From Bradyrhizobiaceae bacterium Ga0074131 (lineage in GTDB: Bacteria; Pseudomonadota; Alphaproteobacteria; Rhizobiales; Xanthobacteraceae): DNA of 64,000 bases. Where the stretch lies: positions 62,001 to 126,000 of the forward strand of contig LNEC01000006.1 of assembly GCA_001464035.1 (NCBI GenBank), in the 5' to 3' direction. A model generated the notes under the pieces. That model saw nothing but the letters and a program-made list of their open reading frames with translations. It had not been told where the DNA came from and did no database searches. Both the position numbers and the translations under genes were made by a program. Positions within the stretch are counted from its first letter, which is position 1, and each line of letters starts with the position of its first letter. This document shows positions 45,882 to 55,616 of this stretch, one piece after another.

Positions 45882-47159
45882 ATGACATCACCACGCGATA
45901 AGTTCGGCAGACCGATCGTCGTTGTTACCGGAATGGGCATCGTCACGTCGCTCGGCGCCGGCAAGATCGACAACTGGAAGAGACTGACCGCGGGCGAATC
46001 CGGCATCCGGACCGTCACGCGCTTTCCAGTCGACGGCCTGAAGTCGACAATGGCCGGAACGGTCGATTTCGTGAGCGTCGATCCGTTCTCGTCGACCGGC
46101 CTCACCGAACGGCTCGCCGATATTGCCGCCGAAGAAGCTCTCGGGCAGTCAGGTATCGGGAGCAAGGGTGATTTCCCGGGACCGCTGTTTCTCGCCGTGG
46201 CGCCGGTCGAGGTCGAGTGGCCGCAGCGGCTCGAAGTCGGCCGCGCGGTCGGCAAGCCTGATTTCGATTATCCGGACATCTTGCGCGTCAGCGGCGGCGG
46301 AAAATTCGGTCAGTATCATCATCGCTTCATGTTCGGTTCGGTGGCGGGCCACCTGGCCGAGACGTTCGGCACCAAGGGGTCGCCGATTTCGCTTTCGACC
46401 GCTTGCGCGTCGGGCGCAACCGCCATTCAGCTTGGCGTCGAAGCCATTCGCCGCGGCGAAACCGACGCTGCGCTGTGCATCGCCACCGATGGCTCGGTCA
46501 ATCCGGAAGCCCTGGTGCGCTTCTCTCTGCTGTCGGCATTGTCGACCCAGAACGATCCGCCACAGGCGGCATCCAAGCCTTTCTCGAAGAACCGTGACGG
46601 GTTCGTGATGGCGGAGGGTGCCGGCGCGCTCGTGCTTGAAAGCTACGAAGCGGCAGTGGCCCGCGGCGCGACGATCCTGGGAGTCGTAGCCGGTTGCGGT
46701 GAGTTGACTGATTCGTTTCACCGCACCCGCTCCAGCCCCGACGGCAAACCGATTATCGGCTGCGTGCGCAAGACGCTGGCCGATGCCGGCATGACGCCCG
46801 AACAAGTCGATCACATCAATGCGCATGGCACCGCCACGCCGGAAAATGACAAGATGGAGTATCTTGGGATCTCGGCCGTATTCGGCGAGCGTGCCAAGCA
46901 GATTCCAGTGTCTTCGAACAAATCGATGATCGGCCATACCATCTCGGCCGCAGGTGCGGTCGAAGCGATCATTTCATTGCTGACGCTCGAGCATCAGCGG
47001 ATTCCGCCGACCATCAATTACCACATTCCGGACCCCGCGATTCCATTCGACGTGGTTCCGAACGTCGCCCGCGACGCGCGCGTCACCGCCGTGATGTCTA
47101 ACTCGTTCGGATTCGGCGGCCAGAATGCTTCGCTGATTCTGACGCGTGAACCGATCTAA
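45882..47159 (+). CDS. fabF1XL: FabF1XL, catalytic beta-ketoacyl-ACP synthase of the AcpXL pathway
   Basis: A 425-residue ketosynthase with the complete catalytic triad: Cys175 in LSTACASG, His315 in NAHGTATP and His352 in SMIGHTISAAGAVEA. It elongates the acyl chain on AcpXL by malonyl condensation, probably as a heterodimer with FabF2XL. It is followed 20 bases later by lpxXL; in Rhizobium an alcohol dehydrogenase gene (adh2XL) lies at this place, but none is seen here. Confidence 0.92.
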   Translation: MTSPRDKFGRPIVVVTGMGIVTSLGAGKIDNWKRLTAGESGIRTVTRFPVDGLKSTMAGTVDFVSVDPFSSTGLTERLADIAAEEALGQSGIGSKGDFPGPLFLAVAPVEVEWPQRLEVGRAVGKPDFDYPDILRVSGGGKFGQYHHRFMFGSVAGHLAETFGTKGSPISLSTACASGATAIQLGVEAIRRGETDAALCIATDGSVNPEALVRFSLLSALSTQNDPPQAASKPFSKNRDGFVMAEGAGALVLESYEAAVARGATILGVVAGCGELTDSFHRTRSSPDGKPIIGCVRKTLADAGMTPEQVDHINAHGTATPENDKMEYLGISAVFGERAKQIPVSSNKSMIGHTISAAGAVEAIISLLTLEHQRIPPTINYHIPDPAIPFDVVPNVARDARVTAVMSNSFGFGGQNASLILTREPI

Positions 47160-47179
47160 CGGCCGGCCACCTAGTTCCG

Positions 47180-48112
47180 ATGAGCCATTTGGTCCTTCGC
47201 ACCAAACTTCGCCTCCGCAACTCGGCCAAGGCGCTCGGTGACGCCGCCGTCGGCGCGTTGACAATCGGGATGCTGCGCACCACCCGCTTCTTCGACCCGG
47301 TCAAGACCGCGAACAGGTTCGGCCGCGCGTTGCGATTTATCGGACCGCGGCTGCGCGAAGACCGGATCGGCCGCGAAAATCTCATGGCCGCTTTCCCCGA
47401 AAAATCCCCGGAGGAGATCGAGAAAATCCTGACGGGCGTCTGGGACAATCTCGGCCGCATCGGCGCCGAATTCGCCCATCTCGACCACATCTGGGATTAC
47501 GACATCAACTCCCCCGAGAAAAGCCGTGTCGAAATCCCCAAGCGAACCCACGAATTGTTCGCCCAGCTCAAGAATGACGGCAAGCCGGCCCTGATCTTCG
47601 CGAGTCATCTCGGCAATTGGGAATTGCCGGCGCTGGCCGCGGTGGCGCATGGGCTGGATGCCGCAATCCTGTTCCGGCGCCCGAACAGCCAGTCCGCCGA
47701 CCGCGCCATCGAGCGGATCCGCACGGTGAAAATGGGCACACTGATTCCGGCGGGACGCGAGGCGCCGCTGAAGCTGGCCGAGGCCCTGCAAAAGGGCCAG
47801 CACGTCGCCATGCTGGTCGACCAGTACCTCACGAATGGCGTCGAGGTCACCTTCTTCGGCCGCAAGACCAGGGCCAACCCGATGCTGGCGCGGTTGCTGC
47901 GCCAGGTCGACTGCCCGATCCACGGCACCCGCATCATCCGCCTTCCCGGCAACCGCTTTCGCGCCGAACTCTCCGAAGAGGTAATGCCAGTGCGCGACGC
48001 CGCCGGCCAGATCGATATTCAGGGCACAATGCAAGCGGTCACCTCGGTGGTCGAGGGTTGGGTTCGCGAGTATCCGGACCAGTGGCTGTGGCTGCATCGC
48101 CGATGGCGCTGA
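47180..48112 (+). CDS. lpxXL: LpxXL acyltransferase, transfers the very long chain to lipid A
   Basis: A 310-residue membrane-associated acyltransferase of the HtrB/LpxL family. The catalytic motif H-x4-E is in FASHLGNWELPAL, and the acceptor region reads MLVDQYLTNGVEVTFFGRKT. It would place the 27-hydroxy-type long chain of AcpXL on the lipid A precursor at the inner membrane. It is the last gene of the operon, followed by a palindromic repeat. Confidence 0.92.
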   Translation: MSHLVLRTKLRLRNSAKALGDAAVGALTIGMLRTTRFFDPVKTANRFGRALRFIGPRLREDRIGRENLMAAFPEKSPEEIEKILTGVWDNLGRIGAEFAHLDHIWDYDINSPEKSRVEIPKRTHELFAQLKNDGKPALIFASHLGNWELPALAAVAHGLDAAILFRRPNSQSADRAIERIRTVKMGTLIPAGREAPLKLAEALQKGQHVAMLVDQYLTNGVEVTFFGRKTRANPMLARLLRQVDCPIHGTRIIRLPGNRFRAELSEEVMPVRDAAGQIDIQGTMQAVTSVVEGWVREYPDQWLWLHRRWR

Positions 48113-48120
48113 CGGTTTAA

Positions 48121-48214
48121 CCTCATGATGAGGAGCTCGTCTTCGCGCGTGTCGAACCTCGAAAATCCGACACGACCCTTCTGGACGGCGGCTACGTGCC
48201 TTCGCGGGATGAGG
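48121..48214. repeat. Palindromic intergenic repeat, type C (degenerate)
   Basis: It begins CCTCATGATGAGGAGC and ends CGCGGGATGAGG, with CTTCGCGCGTGTCG near the left side and TGCCTTCGCGGG near the right. The style matches a third class of dispersed repeats in Bradyrhizobium. The arms are only partly complementary. It lies between lpxXL and the convergent binding-protein gene. Confidence 0.5.
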
Positions 48215-48218
48215 GAAA

Positions 48219-49331
48219 CTACCTCCCCGTCTTCACCCTGGTCCAGAGCCGGTTGATGACGCGCTGGGTCGCCGGATCGCGTGCGGTGATCACGAACAGT
48301 TTCCCGATGGTGGCTTCGTCTGGATAGATGTTCTTGTCATTGAAAATCTTCGGGTCGATCAGCTTCTGGCTCGCCAGATTGCCGTTGGCGTAAGACAGGA
48401 AATCGGAATTTCGCGCGGCGACCTCGGGCCGGTAGAGATAGTTGATCAACTCATAGGCCTCCGCGACGTTTTTCGCATCGGCAGGAATCGCGAGATTATC
48501 GAAGAACATCTGCGCGCCCTCCTTCGGGATCGCATAACCGATCTCGATACCGTTCTTGGCCTCCGCAGCGCGGCTTCGCGCCTGCATGATGTCGCCCGAC
48601 CATCCCACCACGAAGCAGATTTCGCCGCTGGCCAGCGCGCCGAGATACTCCGAGGAATGAAATTTTCGGACAAGGGGCCTGATTTTGCTGACGAGATCGG
48701 CGGCCTTTTCGAGATCGGCACTTTTGGTCGAGTTGGGGTCGAGCCCGAGATAGCCCAGGGCGGCCGGGAGAATATCATCGGCGGAATCCAGCATGTGAAT
48801 CCCGCAATCCTTGAATTTCGCCAGATTCTCCGGCTTAAAGACGATATCCCAACTGTCGATCTTCGCGTCGGGCCCAAGATGCTTTTGCGCCATCTTGACG
48901 TTGTAGCCGATGCCGGTGGTGCCCCACATGTAGTTGGCGCCGTAGCTGTTGTCGGCGTCGTATCTGGCGAGCCGTTCGGTCACCATTGGCCAGGCGTTCG
49001 CGAGGTTCGGCAGCTTCGACTTGTCGAGCTTCGCGAAAACTTTCGCCGTGATCTGCCGTTGCAGGAAATAGCCGGTGGGAACGACCACGTCGTAACCGGA
49101 TTTTCCAGCCAGCAACTTCGTCTCCAGGGTCTCGTTGGCGTCGAAGGTGTCGTAGACGACCTTGATGCCGGTATCCCTGGTGAAGTCCTCGAGCACCCCA
49201 GGCGCCATATAGTTCGACCAGTTGTAGAAATTGACGGTGCGCTGCTGCGATTTCGCGGGCAGCGACCACAACGCCAGCGCCGCGGCTATCGCCGCGGCGA
49301 ACTGAACGCAAGGGCGGTTGCGGTGGCGCAT
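48219..49331 (-). CDS. Polyamine-type ABC substrate-binding protein (PotD/PotF-like)
   Basis: A 370-residue periplasmic binding protein. After a signal peptide (FAAAIAAALALWSLPAKSQ), the mature part begins RTVNFYNWSNYMAPGVLEDF, the typical PotD/PotF opening. Acidic and aromatic residues in the ligand region (GYDVVVPTGYF, WGTTGIGYN) fit a polyamine or amino-acid ligand. It starts 13 bases after the aminotransferase stop with AAGGGGAAGG upstream. No permease or ATPase gene is adjacent. Confidence 0.88.
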   Translation of the reverse strand: MRHRNRPCVQFAAAIAAALALWSLPAKSQQRTVNFYNWSNYMAPGVLEDFTRDTGIKVVYDTFDANETLETKLLAGKSGYDVVVPTGYFLQRQITAKVFAKLDKSKLPNLANAWPMVTERLARYDADNSYGANYMWGTTGIGYNVKMAQKHLGPDAKIDSWDIVFKPENLAKFKDCGIHMLDSADDILPAALGYLGLDPNSTKSADLEKAADLVSKIRPLVRKFHSSEYLGALASGEICFVVGWSGDIMQARSRAAEAKNGIEIGYAIPKEGAQMFFDNLAIPADAKNVAEAYELINYLYRPEVAARNSDFLSYANGNLASQKLIDPKIFNDKNIYPDEATIGKLFVITARDPATQRVINRLWTRVKTGR

Positions 49332-49344
49332 TCCGGCCTTCCCC

Positions 49345-50508
49345 TTAGCGGCGATGCACAGCATCCGACAGGCGTTCCAGCGCGGTGTCGAGGATTGCAT
49401 CGTTCTTGGCAAAACAGAACCGCACGACCGAGGTCACGGGATTGTCTTCATAGAAGGCCGACACCGGTATCGCGGCCACCTTGTAGTCGGTGACGATGCG
49501 CTTGCAGAACGCCTCGTCGGTCTCGTTGAGTCCCAGCGGCGAAAGGTCGACCGTGAGAAAATACGTGCCCTGCGACTTGAGAACCGGAAAGCCGATGCTT
49601 TCCAGGCCACTGGTGAGGCGGTCGCGGCTACGCGCCAGCTCCTTGCGCATCTCGAGAAAATAATCCGCCGGCTTGCCGAGACCGTAGGCGACCGCGACCT
49701 GCAGATTGGGCGCGGTGGTGAAGGTGAGAAACTGGTGCACCTTGGCGGCGACGCGCAATAGCGGGGGTGCTGCGCATACAAAACCGATCTTCCAGCCGGT
49801 CAGCGAAAAAATCTTGCCGGCGGAGCCGACCTTGATGGTGCGGTCGCGCATGCCCGGAATGGCAATCAGCGGGATGTGTTCGCGGCCGTCGAAGATCACG
49901 TGTTCCCAGACCTCGTCGCAGATCGCAACTGTGTCGAACTCCTGACAGAAGCGTGCCAGCAATTCCAGGTCTTCGCGCGGATAGACCACGGCTGCGGGAT
50001 TGAGCGGGTTGTTGAACAGGACGGCTTTGGTCTTGTGGTTGAAGACGCCCCGCAGCGCCTCTTCGGTCAGCCGCCAATGCGGCGGCTCGAGCCGCACGGG
50101 GCGCGGAATACCGCCAGCCTGGCGAATGATCGGCAAATACGAGTCGTACACCGGCTGGAAAACCACCACCTCGTCGCCGGGTTCAACCACGGCCAGAATG
50201 GCCGACGTCAGCGCCTCGGTGCCGCCGGAGGTGACCATCACTTCGGTCGCGGGATCCAGGGCAAGGCCGTGCCACCGCCCGTAATGGGCCGCGATCGCCT
50301 GCCGCAGTTCCGGAAGGCCCATCATCGACGGATATTGGTTGTAGCCGTCCATCACCGCGTCCGCCGCCGCCCGCCTGATATCCTCAGGTCCCGGATGGTC
50401 GGGAAAGCCCTGGCCGAGATTGATGGCGTTGTTGTCGCGGGCCAGCTGCGACATCGCCTCGAAGATCGTGACGGGGAGATTCGCAAATACCTTGTTCATG
50501 GACGTCAT
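49345..50508 (-). CDS. Class I/II PLP-dependent aminotransferase
   Basis: A 387-residue aminotransferase of the kynurenine/methionine type (YbdL-like). The internal aldimine Lys232 is in GSAGKIFSLTGWKIGF, and the cofactor motifs SGGTEALTSAI and NNPLNPAAVV (NP.NPTG-like) are seen. The product is a keto acid from an aromatic or sulfur amino acid. It lies between the rhodanese gene (8 bases upstream) and the binding-protein gene. The link to sulfur via the rhodanese is inference. Confidence 0.88.
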   Translation of the reverse strand: MTSMNKVFANLPVTIFEAMSQLARDNNAINLGQGFPDHPGPEDIRRAAADAVMDGYNQYPSMMGLPELRQAIAAHYGRWHGLALDPATEVMVTSGGTEALTSAILAVVEPGDEVVVFQPVYDSYLPIIRQAGGIPRPVRLEPPHWRLTEEALRGVFNHKTKAVLFNNPLNPAAVVYPREDLELLARFCQEFDTVAICDEVWEHVIFDGREHIPLIAIPGMRDRTIKVGSAGKIFSLTGWKIGFVCAAPPLLRVAAKVHQFLTFTTAPNLQVAVAYGLGKPADYFLEMRKELARSRDRLTSGLESIGFPVLKSQGTYFLTVDLSPLGLNETDEAFCKRIVTDYKVAAIPVSAFYEDNPVTSVVRFCFAKNDAILDTALERLSDAVHRR

Positions 50509-50516
50509 GGGAAAGG

Positions 50517-50897
50517 TCAGCCGCCGCTCTTGGTCGGCAATCCCGCGGCCTTCCAGCCCAATATCCCCCCCGCGAGATGCTTGTCGTAGGCAAAACCTGC
50601 AGCCTGCGCCGCCATCGAGGCCGTCACCGATCGCTTGCCGGAGCGGCAGGCGAATACCACCTGCTTGCCTCGAGGGTTAGGAATATCCTTGGGATCGAAG
50701 GTCGAAAGCGGAACGACAACCGCGCCCGGGTAGGCTTCGGCTGCGATCTCGTTCAGTTCGCGAACGTCGACCAGGAGATAGCGGCCCTCCGCCATTCCCT
50801 TCGACACGTCTTCCGGCATCAAATCGCGCACCCGATGACCCTGATCCGCCACTGCAATCCCCCCAAAGTGACCGTTACGAGCGAATTCAGCTGACAT
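50517..50897 (-). CDS. Rhodanese-like sulfurtransferase domain protein
   Basis: A 126-residue single-domain rhodanese. The active loop is FACRSGKRS, with Cys as nucleophile; the HLAGGILGWKAAGLP ending is typical. The ATG with AGGGG upstream gives the family length. It leads an operon with the aminotransferase and the polyamine-type binding protein. A role in thiosulfate or persulfide transfer is likely, with acceptor unknown. Confidence 0.87.
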   Translation of the reverse strand: MSAEFARNGHFGGIAVADQGHRVRDLMPEDVSKGMAEGRYLLVDVRELNEIAAEAYPGAVVVPLSTFDPKDIPNPRGKQVVFACRSGKRSVTASMAAQAAGFAYDKHLAGGILGWKAAGLPTKSGG

Positions 50898-50993
50898 CGA
50901 TCGGTCGCCCCTTCGCACCAAAGTCGCCTCTGGCGCTTCGAAAATCAAGCGCCCGAGGCCATTTTGAGAGAAACCTGAGCTGGACAGGACGAG

Positions 50994-52895
50994 CTAGATG
51001 ATGACCTGAGTTCCTACCTCGACCACGCGCCCGGTCGGAATCTGGAAATAGTCGGTGGCATCGTTGGCCGACCGGCTCAGCGCGATGAAAAGGTGATCCT
51101 GCCATAGCGGCATTCCGGACTGCGCGGACGGCTTCAGCGAGCGCCGCGAGACGAAGAAGGACGTCGCCATGATATCGAACTGCCAGCCGAGCTTGCGTGC
51201 GATCACCAGCGCCTTCGGCACGTTCGGCGACTCCATGAAACCGAAGCGCAGCCGGACGGTCGAGAATTTTTCGCTGATCTTTTCCATCCGGACGCGCTCG
51301 GCGACGTCGACGCGCGGTGTCTGCGCGGTCTCGATGGTCAGGATCACATTGTGCTCGTGCAGCACCTTGTTGTGCTTGAGATTATGCAGCAGCGCGGTCG
51401 GCACGAAACTGGGGTCGCTGGTGAGAAACACCGCGGTGCCCTTGACGATGTGGGGCGGACGCTTTTCCAGGCTCTTGATCAAGTCATTGAGCGGCACCTC
51501 GATGCGCCGCGTCTTCAACACGAGGATCGCGGCGCCGCGACGCCAGGTCCAGATCATGACCGCCATGACAATGCCGAACAGCAGCGGTACCCAGGCACCT
51601 TCAAGCAGCTTCAGCAGATTGGCACTGAAAAAAGTCATGTCGACGATAACGAACGGCGCGACCACCGCGGCGGCTGTGGCCGCGCGCCAGTTCCACAACT
51701 TCCAGATCACAACGAAACCCATGATGCCGTCGACGACCATGGTCGTGGAGACGGCGATGCCATAGGCTGAGGCCAATCCGCTCGAGCTACGGAACAGCAG
51801 CACCAGCATCAATACGCCGATCAGCAACAGCCGGTTCACGCGCGGCAGATAGATTTGCCCGGCGTGGGTCTCTGAGGTGTAGCGGACCTCGAAGCGCGGC
51901 AGCAGGCCGAGCTGAACCGCTTGGCGGACCAGCGAAAAGGCCCCCGTGATCACGGCCTGGCTCGCAATGACCGTCGCCGCGGTCGCCAGCACGACCAGCG
52001 GTATCAACAGCATTTCCGGAACCAGCCGGTAGAATGAGTTTTCAATCGCGGCAGGATTGGCAAGCACCAATGCTCCTTGGCCGAAGTAGTTGATCAGCAG
52101 CGCGGGCAACACGAAGTAGAACCATCCGGCCTGGATCGGCTTGCGCCCAAAGTGCCCAAGATCCGCATACAGCGCCTCGCCGCCGGTCACCGCGAGAAAA
52201 ACCAGCCCCAGCGTCACCAGGCCGACGGTTCCGTGCGAGAGCATGAATTGGATCGCATACCAGGGATTGATCGCCGCCAGCACCGAGGGATCGTCGCTGA
52301 TATGGATCAGCCCCAGTACCGCCAGGGTGGCGAACCAGATCACCATGACCGGCCCAAAAGCCGCCGCGACGCGGGCGGTACCGCTGCTTTGAACCGAGAA
52401 CAGCACGACGAGAATGAAAACCGTCAGCGGCACCACGTAAGGTTCAAGCGCCGGCGCTGCGAGCTTGAGACCTTCGACCGCCGACAATACCGAAATTGCC
52501 GGCGTGATCATGCAGTCGCCGAGGAACATCGAAGCGCCGATCACGCCCAGCGCCAGCAATGGCCAGCTTCGGCGGCCGAGCGCACGATGACCCAGCGCCA
52601 TCAACGAAAGCGTGCCGCCTTCGCCGTTGTTGTCGGCGCGCAGCAACAGCAGCACGTACTTTGCGGTGACGACGATAAACAGCGACCACAAGATCAGCGA
52701 CAAGACACCGAGCACGATCTCTCGCGTTACCGGTCCGCCATGCGCCGCGGCGTGGACAGCCTCGCGAAACGCATACAGCGGCGAGGTACCGATATCGCCG
52801 AACACCACGCCGATACTTCCCAGCGTCAGGGCCCAGAAGCGGGTGGTGGCTGGCGGGGCCTCATGGGCTTCGGATGATGGAACGCTGGAAGCCAT
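50994..52895 (-). CDS. kup: Potassium uptake protein Kup
   Basis: A 633-residue transporter of the Kup/HAK/KT family. About 12 helices start with [22 protein letters not shown], the hallmark opening of the family, followed by a C-terminal cytosolic domain of about 180 residues. It mediates low-affinity potassium-proton uptake. It is monocistronic, with a 247-base upstream region that holds no gene. Confidence 0.94.
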   Translation of the reverse strand: MASSVPSSEAHEAPPATTRFWALTLGSIGVVFGDIGTSPLYAFREAVHAAAHGGPVTREIVLGVLSLILWSLFIVVTAKYVLLLLRADNNGEGGTLSLMALGHRALGRRSWPLLALGVIGASMFLGDCMITPAISVLSAVEGLKLAAPALEPYVVPLTVFILVVLFSVQSSGTARVAAAFGPVMVIWFATLAVLGLIHISDDPSVLAAINPWYAIQFMLSHGTVGLVTLGLVFLAVTGGEALYADLGHFGRKPIQAGWFYFVLPALLINYFGQGALVLANPAAIENSFYRLVPEMLLIPLVVLATAATVIASQAVITGAFSLVRQAVQLGLLPRFEVRYTSETHAGQIYLPRVNRLLLIGVLMLVLLFRSSSGLASAYGIAVSTTMVVDGIMGFVVIWKLWNWRAATAAAVVAPFVIVDMTFFSANLLKLLEGAWVPLLFGIVMAVMIWTWRRGAAILVLKTRRIEVPLNDLIKSLEKRPPHIVKGTAVFLTSDPSFVPTALLHNLKHNKVLHEHNVILTIETAQTPRVDVAERVRMEKISEKFSTVRLRFGFMESPNVPKALVIARKLGWQFDIMATSFFVSRRSLKPSAQSGMPLWQDHLFIALSRSANDATDYFQIPTGRVVEVGTQVII

Positions 52896-53142
52896 GATGC
52901 CTGAAAACGCTTTGTCGGTTGAGGTACCCCGGGCCGGCTATCGACGCCTTCTTAGAAAGCTTGTCAACCGATTCACCCCGGAGCTTGTCGGTTGTGACTG
53001 AATTGAACCCGGCTCTGGTCATTTGTCCTGACGCGTTCTCTTTACACGAACCCGCATCCGCGTGGTGGAAAACGCTATGGCAGCGCTTGCATGCGGAACC
53101 TGGCCGCAACGTAGGAATACGGTATCCTGGTAATCCGGGTGG

Positions 53143-53970
53143 CTATGGCTTCAGGCCGGGGGGTAGCGGGGGGTCCTCACGCATCAGCGTGATGGTCACG
53201 CGGCGGTTTGCCGACAGCGTCGGATCGTCGGGAAACAGCGGCTGACTATCCGCCCTTCCCGAGACGGCAAAGATGTGAGCAGACGGCACGCCTTCCCATT
53301 CGAGGATCTGGCGCACGGCGTTGGCACGGTCCGCCGAAAGATCGAACGGCCCATACTCGTTTCGTGACGGCACGAAGCCGGCCGCGGTGTGCCCGACAAT
53401 CGAGATGCGAAGCGGCGTCGCCTTGAGCGGTCCCGCAAGCTTCTGGATCAGCCGCCGGGTGCGGTCATATGGCGCCTTGGAGCCGTCGGCGAACATCGAC
53501 CTTCCGTCCTGGTCGACGATTTCCAGGTTAAGGCCTGCATTGGTTTCCTCAAACATGATGTGTTTGGATATTTCGGTCAGCTCCGGCATGTCCTGCAACG
53601 CCTGCCGCAGCGAAGCCGAGGCCAGCGCGAATTCGCGGTCGACCTTCAGCTTGGCGCCAGCGATCCGGTTGCGATCCTGCTGGTCCGGGGTCGGCGTATT
53701 GGAGGCTTCCTCAGGGGGGATATGCGCGCTGTTCTTCAATTTCGCTCGGGTCGGCAGCCCGTCGGATTCGATGACTCCGGAATAGCGCGCCTCGGTCTGC
53801 ACGCCGAATGCGTCGCGCATCGAACCGGCGACGATCTTGAGCTTGTCCTGATCCTGATTTGAGAACGCCACCAGCATCACGAAAAATGCCAGCAGCAAGG
53901 CCATCAGATCGGCAAAGGTCACGAACCAGCCGTGCCCGCCATGTGCTTCTTCGCGTTTTTTCTTGGCCAT
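53143..53970 (-). CDS. motB: MotB-like stator protein with OmpA domain
   Basis: A 275-residue protein. The N-terminal single helix is WFVTFADLMALLLAFFVMLVAFS, with the essential proton-path Asp in FADL. A linker of about 100 residues and a C-terminal OmpA-like peptidoglycan-binding domain (ISIVGHTAAGF ... LSADRANAVRQILEWEGV ... ANRRVTITL) follow. It lies 30 bases after motA and forms the stator with it. No flagellar structural gene is nearby, so it may serve a flagellum encoded elsewhere or a MotAB-like energiser. Confidence 0.88.
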   Translation of the reverse strand: MAKKKREEAHGGHGWFVTFADLMALLLAFFVMLVAFSNQDQDKLKIVAGSMRDAFGVQTEARYSGVIESDGLPTRAKLKNSAHIPPEEASNTPTPDQQDRNRIAGAKLKVDREFALASASLRQALQDMPELTEISKHIMFEETNAGLNLEIVDQDGRSMFADGSKAPYDRTRRLIQKLAGPLKATPLRISIVGHTAAGFVPSRNEYGPFDLSADRANAVRQILEWEGVPSAHIFAVSGRADSQPLFPDDPTLSANRRVTITLMREDPPLPPGLKP

Positions 53971-54000
53971 GCTATGTCCGCGCCTATATTTCGCTGTCGA

Positions 54001-54774
54001 TCAAGCAGCAACCAGTTCGCCTTCTTCGTGGCGATGTTTTTCGGGCAGATAGGCCAGCAGCATTTCACGCACCAGGGTCGGGCTCTTGGAATCGCGGATC
54101 ATCAGGATGCCATCGATGATCAACGTGCGGTTGGTTTCCTCGTCGATCAGCTTGCCATGCAGTTTGTCAGCGATCGGCAGGCAGATCAGGTTTGCCACGA
54201 GCGCACCGTAAAGCGTCGCCAGCAGAGCCACCGCCATGAAGGGTCCGAGCTTGGAGGGGTCCGACATGTTCGAGAACATCTGCACCATGCCGAGCAGCGT
54301 GCCGATCATGCCGAAAGCCGGCGCGCAGTCGCCGATGGCGCGATAGATCTTCGACCCTTCATTCAGATGCAGCAGGAAATTGTCGCGGTCGCGCTCGAGA
54401 TTGTCGCGGATGAACTCCAGATCGTAGCCGTCGGCCACGTAGCGAATCCCCTTGGCGAGGAACGGCTCAGAGGTTTCGACCTTTTCAAGGCCGACCGGAC
54501 CCTGCTTGCGCGCGATCTCCGCGATGCGGGCCAGTTCGTCGACCAGGTCGCGCGCCGAGAGACTGCTCAGCGTAAAGGCGAATTTGGCGCCGAGCGGCAG
54601 GCCATGGAGCATCGCCGACATCGGGAACCGGATCAGCGTCGCGGCAAACGAGCCGCCGAAGATGATGATGACGGCATGGATGTCATAAAACATCCGAAAG
54701 TCGCCGCCCATTAGGATGAGCGTGCACAGTACGATCGCGCCGGCGATCAGGCCAAGCAGGGTGGCGATATCCAT
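54001..54774 (-). CDS. motA: MotA-like stator protein
   Basis: A 257-residue membrane protein of the MotA/PomA type, with four helices. The first is IATLLGLIAGAIVLCTLILMG, and the pair near the C-terminus contains GDCAPAFGMIGTLLGMVQMF and MAVALLATLYGALVANLICLP. The ATG at 54774 has GGAG upstream. The length and motifs are closer to PomA-type stators than to E. coli MotA (295 residues). Together with MotB it forms an ion-driven stator. Confidence 0.9.
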   Translation of the reverse strand: MDIATLLGLIAGAIVLCTLILMGGDFRMFYDIHAVIIIFGGSFAATLIRFPMSAMLHGLPLGAKFAFTLSSLSARDLVDELARIAEIARKQGPVGLEKVETSEPFLAKGIRYVADGYDLEFIRDNLERDRDNFLLHLNEGSKIYRAIGDCAPAFGMIGTLLGMVQMFSNMSDPSKLGPFMAVALLATLYGALVANLICLPIADKLHGKLIDEETNRTLIIDGILMIRDSKSPTLVREMLLAYLPEKHRHEEGELVAA

Positions 54775-55555
54775 CTTATACTCCGACGCGTACGCAAACG
54801 ACCGGCCATTCTGGGCGGTGGCGCGGCCCATCCGGAGCCGCGCAACACGAACCCTACGTCGCTGCCATTAAAGACGCGTAAAGGATAAGCTCCCGAACGA
54901 CCGCAATGAAGGAACGGGCCAACCATCAACGCTTTGCTAACCATCATGGCCAGCGCGAGCCCGGACCCCGACTGGCCGCATCGCTGAGCCGGGCCCGCGG
55001 CGCGCCGGTCGCCCCTCGCGCGTACCGGTCGGCGCGGCAGTTCCGCCTGCATCATCAGGCCTTGAACCCCGAAGCGCTCTCGAAAAATGAAAAGCGGGCC
55101 AGCTTGTATGCCTGGACTTCAGATGCCAAAGACCGGCAAGGCTGGGTTGACAAAATAACCGTCGAGGATCTCGATCAAAACAGGACAGGCGTCATCGCGA
55201 GTTCTTCAACGGACGCGATGAACCTTGGACACATCACACAAAGCTGGCCGAGCAACATGGCGCGGCCGCAATTTTAATTGAGTGATGAGGGGCCGCCGGA
55301 TTTCAGACTCAACAGGCGGCCCCAACCTTAGCTTCTTCCTGATTGATCAGCGCCCCAAAGGTCTGGCGACGACGCGCTTCATCGGTGACCTCTCCAGACG
55401 AGCGCGGCACATCGCTATTCTCAAGGAATATCCGATATGTCCGGCGCCCGACTCGAGGAGGTGAATTTGAAGCTGGCCCATTCTTGATCCATATCAATGA
55501 ACTTCGCGTCACGCGGTGGTGCATTTTTTGATTGGAGCGGGATCGCGCCCCGACG
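54775..55555. other. Long intergenic region upstream of hsp20
   Basis: About 780 bases with no gene I can support; several open frames lack any family resemblance or ribosome site. An inverted repeat GGGGCCGCC/GGCGGCCCC (55289-55323, 17-base loop) is present, without a T-run. The right part contains the heat-shock promoter candidate and the start of the hsp20 leader. Confidence 0.5.
55466..55494 (+). promoter_or_regulatory. Candidate RpoH (heat-shock sigma) promoter of hsp20
   Basis: TTTGAA (55466-55471) and CCATAT (55489-55494), 17 bases apart, resemble the CTTGAA and CCCCATNT elements of sigma-32 promoters. Transcription from here would give a leader of about 120 bases before the hsp20 ATG. 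The match is incomplete. Confidence 0.35.
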
Positions 55556-55616
55556 GTTGATCTTGCTCCGGATCAACGCCTGCCCGGTTTGCGGGCATCC
55601 TAGTGTACAGGAGGAC
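55556..55616 (+). promoter_or_regulatory. Structured hsp20 leader, candidate ROSE-type RNA thermometer
   Basis: Three hairpins follow each other before the hsp20 start: GTTGATC/GATCAAC (55556-55577, loop TTGCTCCG), TGCCCG/CGGGCA (55581-55597) and TCCT/AGGA (55598-55612). The last one pairs the ribosome site AGGAGGA. Small heat-shock genes of Bradyrhizobium are known to be controlled by ROSE elements of this design. The TTGCTCC sequence resembles the ROSE motif but sits in the first hairpin loop, so the fold is not canonical. Confidence 0.5.

Noticed and set aside
55289-55323. GGGGCCGCC/GGCGGCCCC hairpin as a terminator
   Set aside because: There is no T-run and no gene ends nearby; only reported in the intergenic description.
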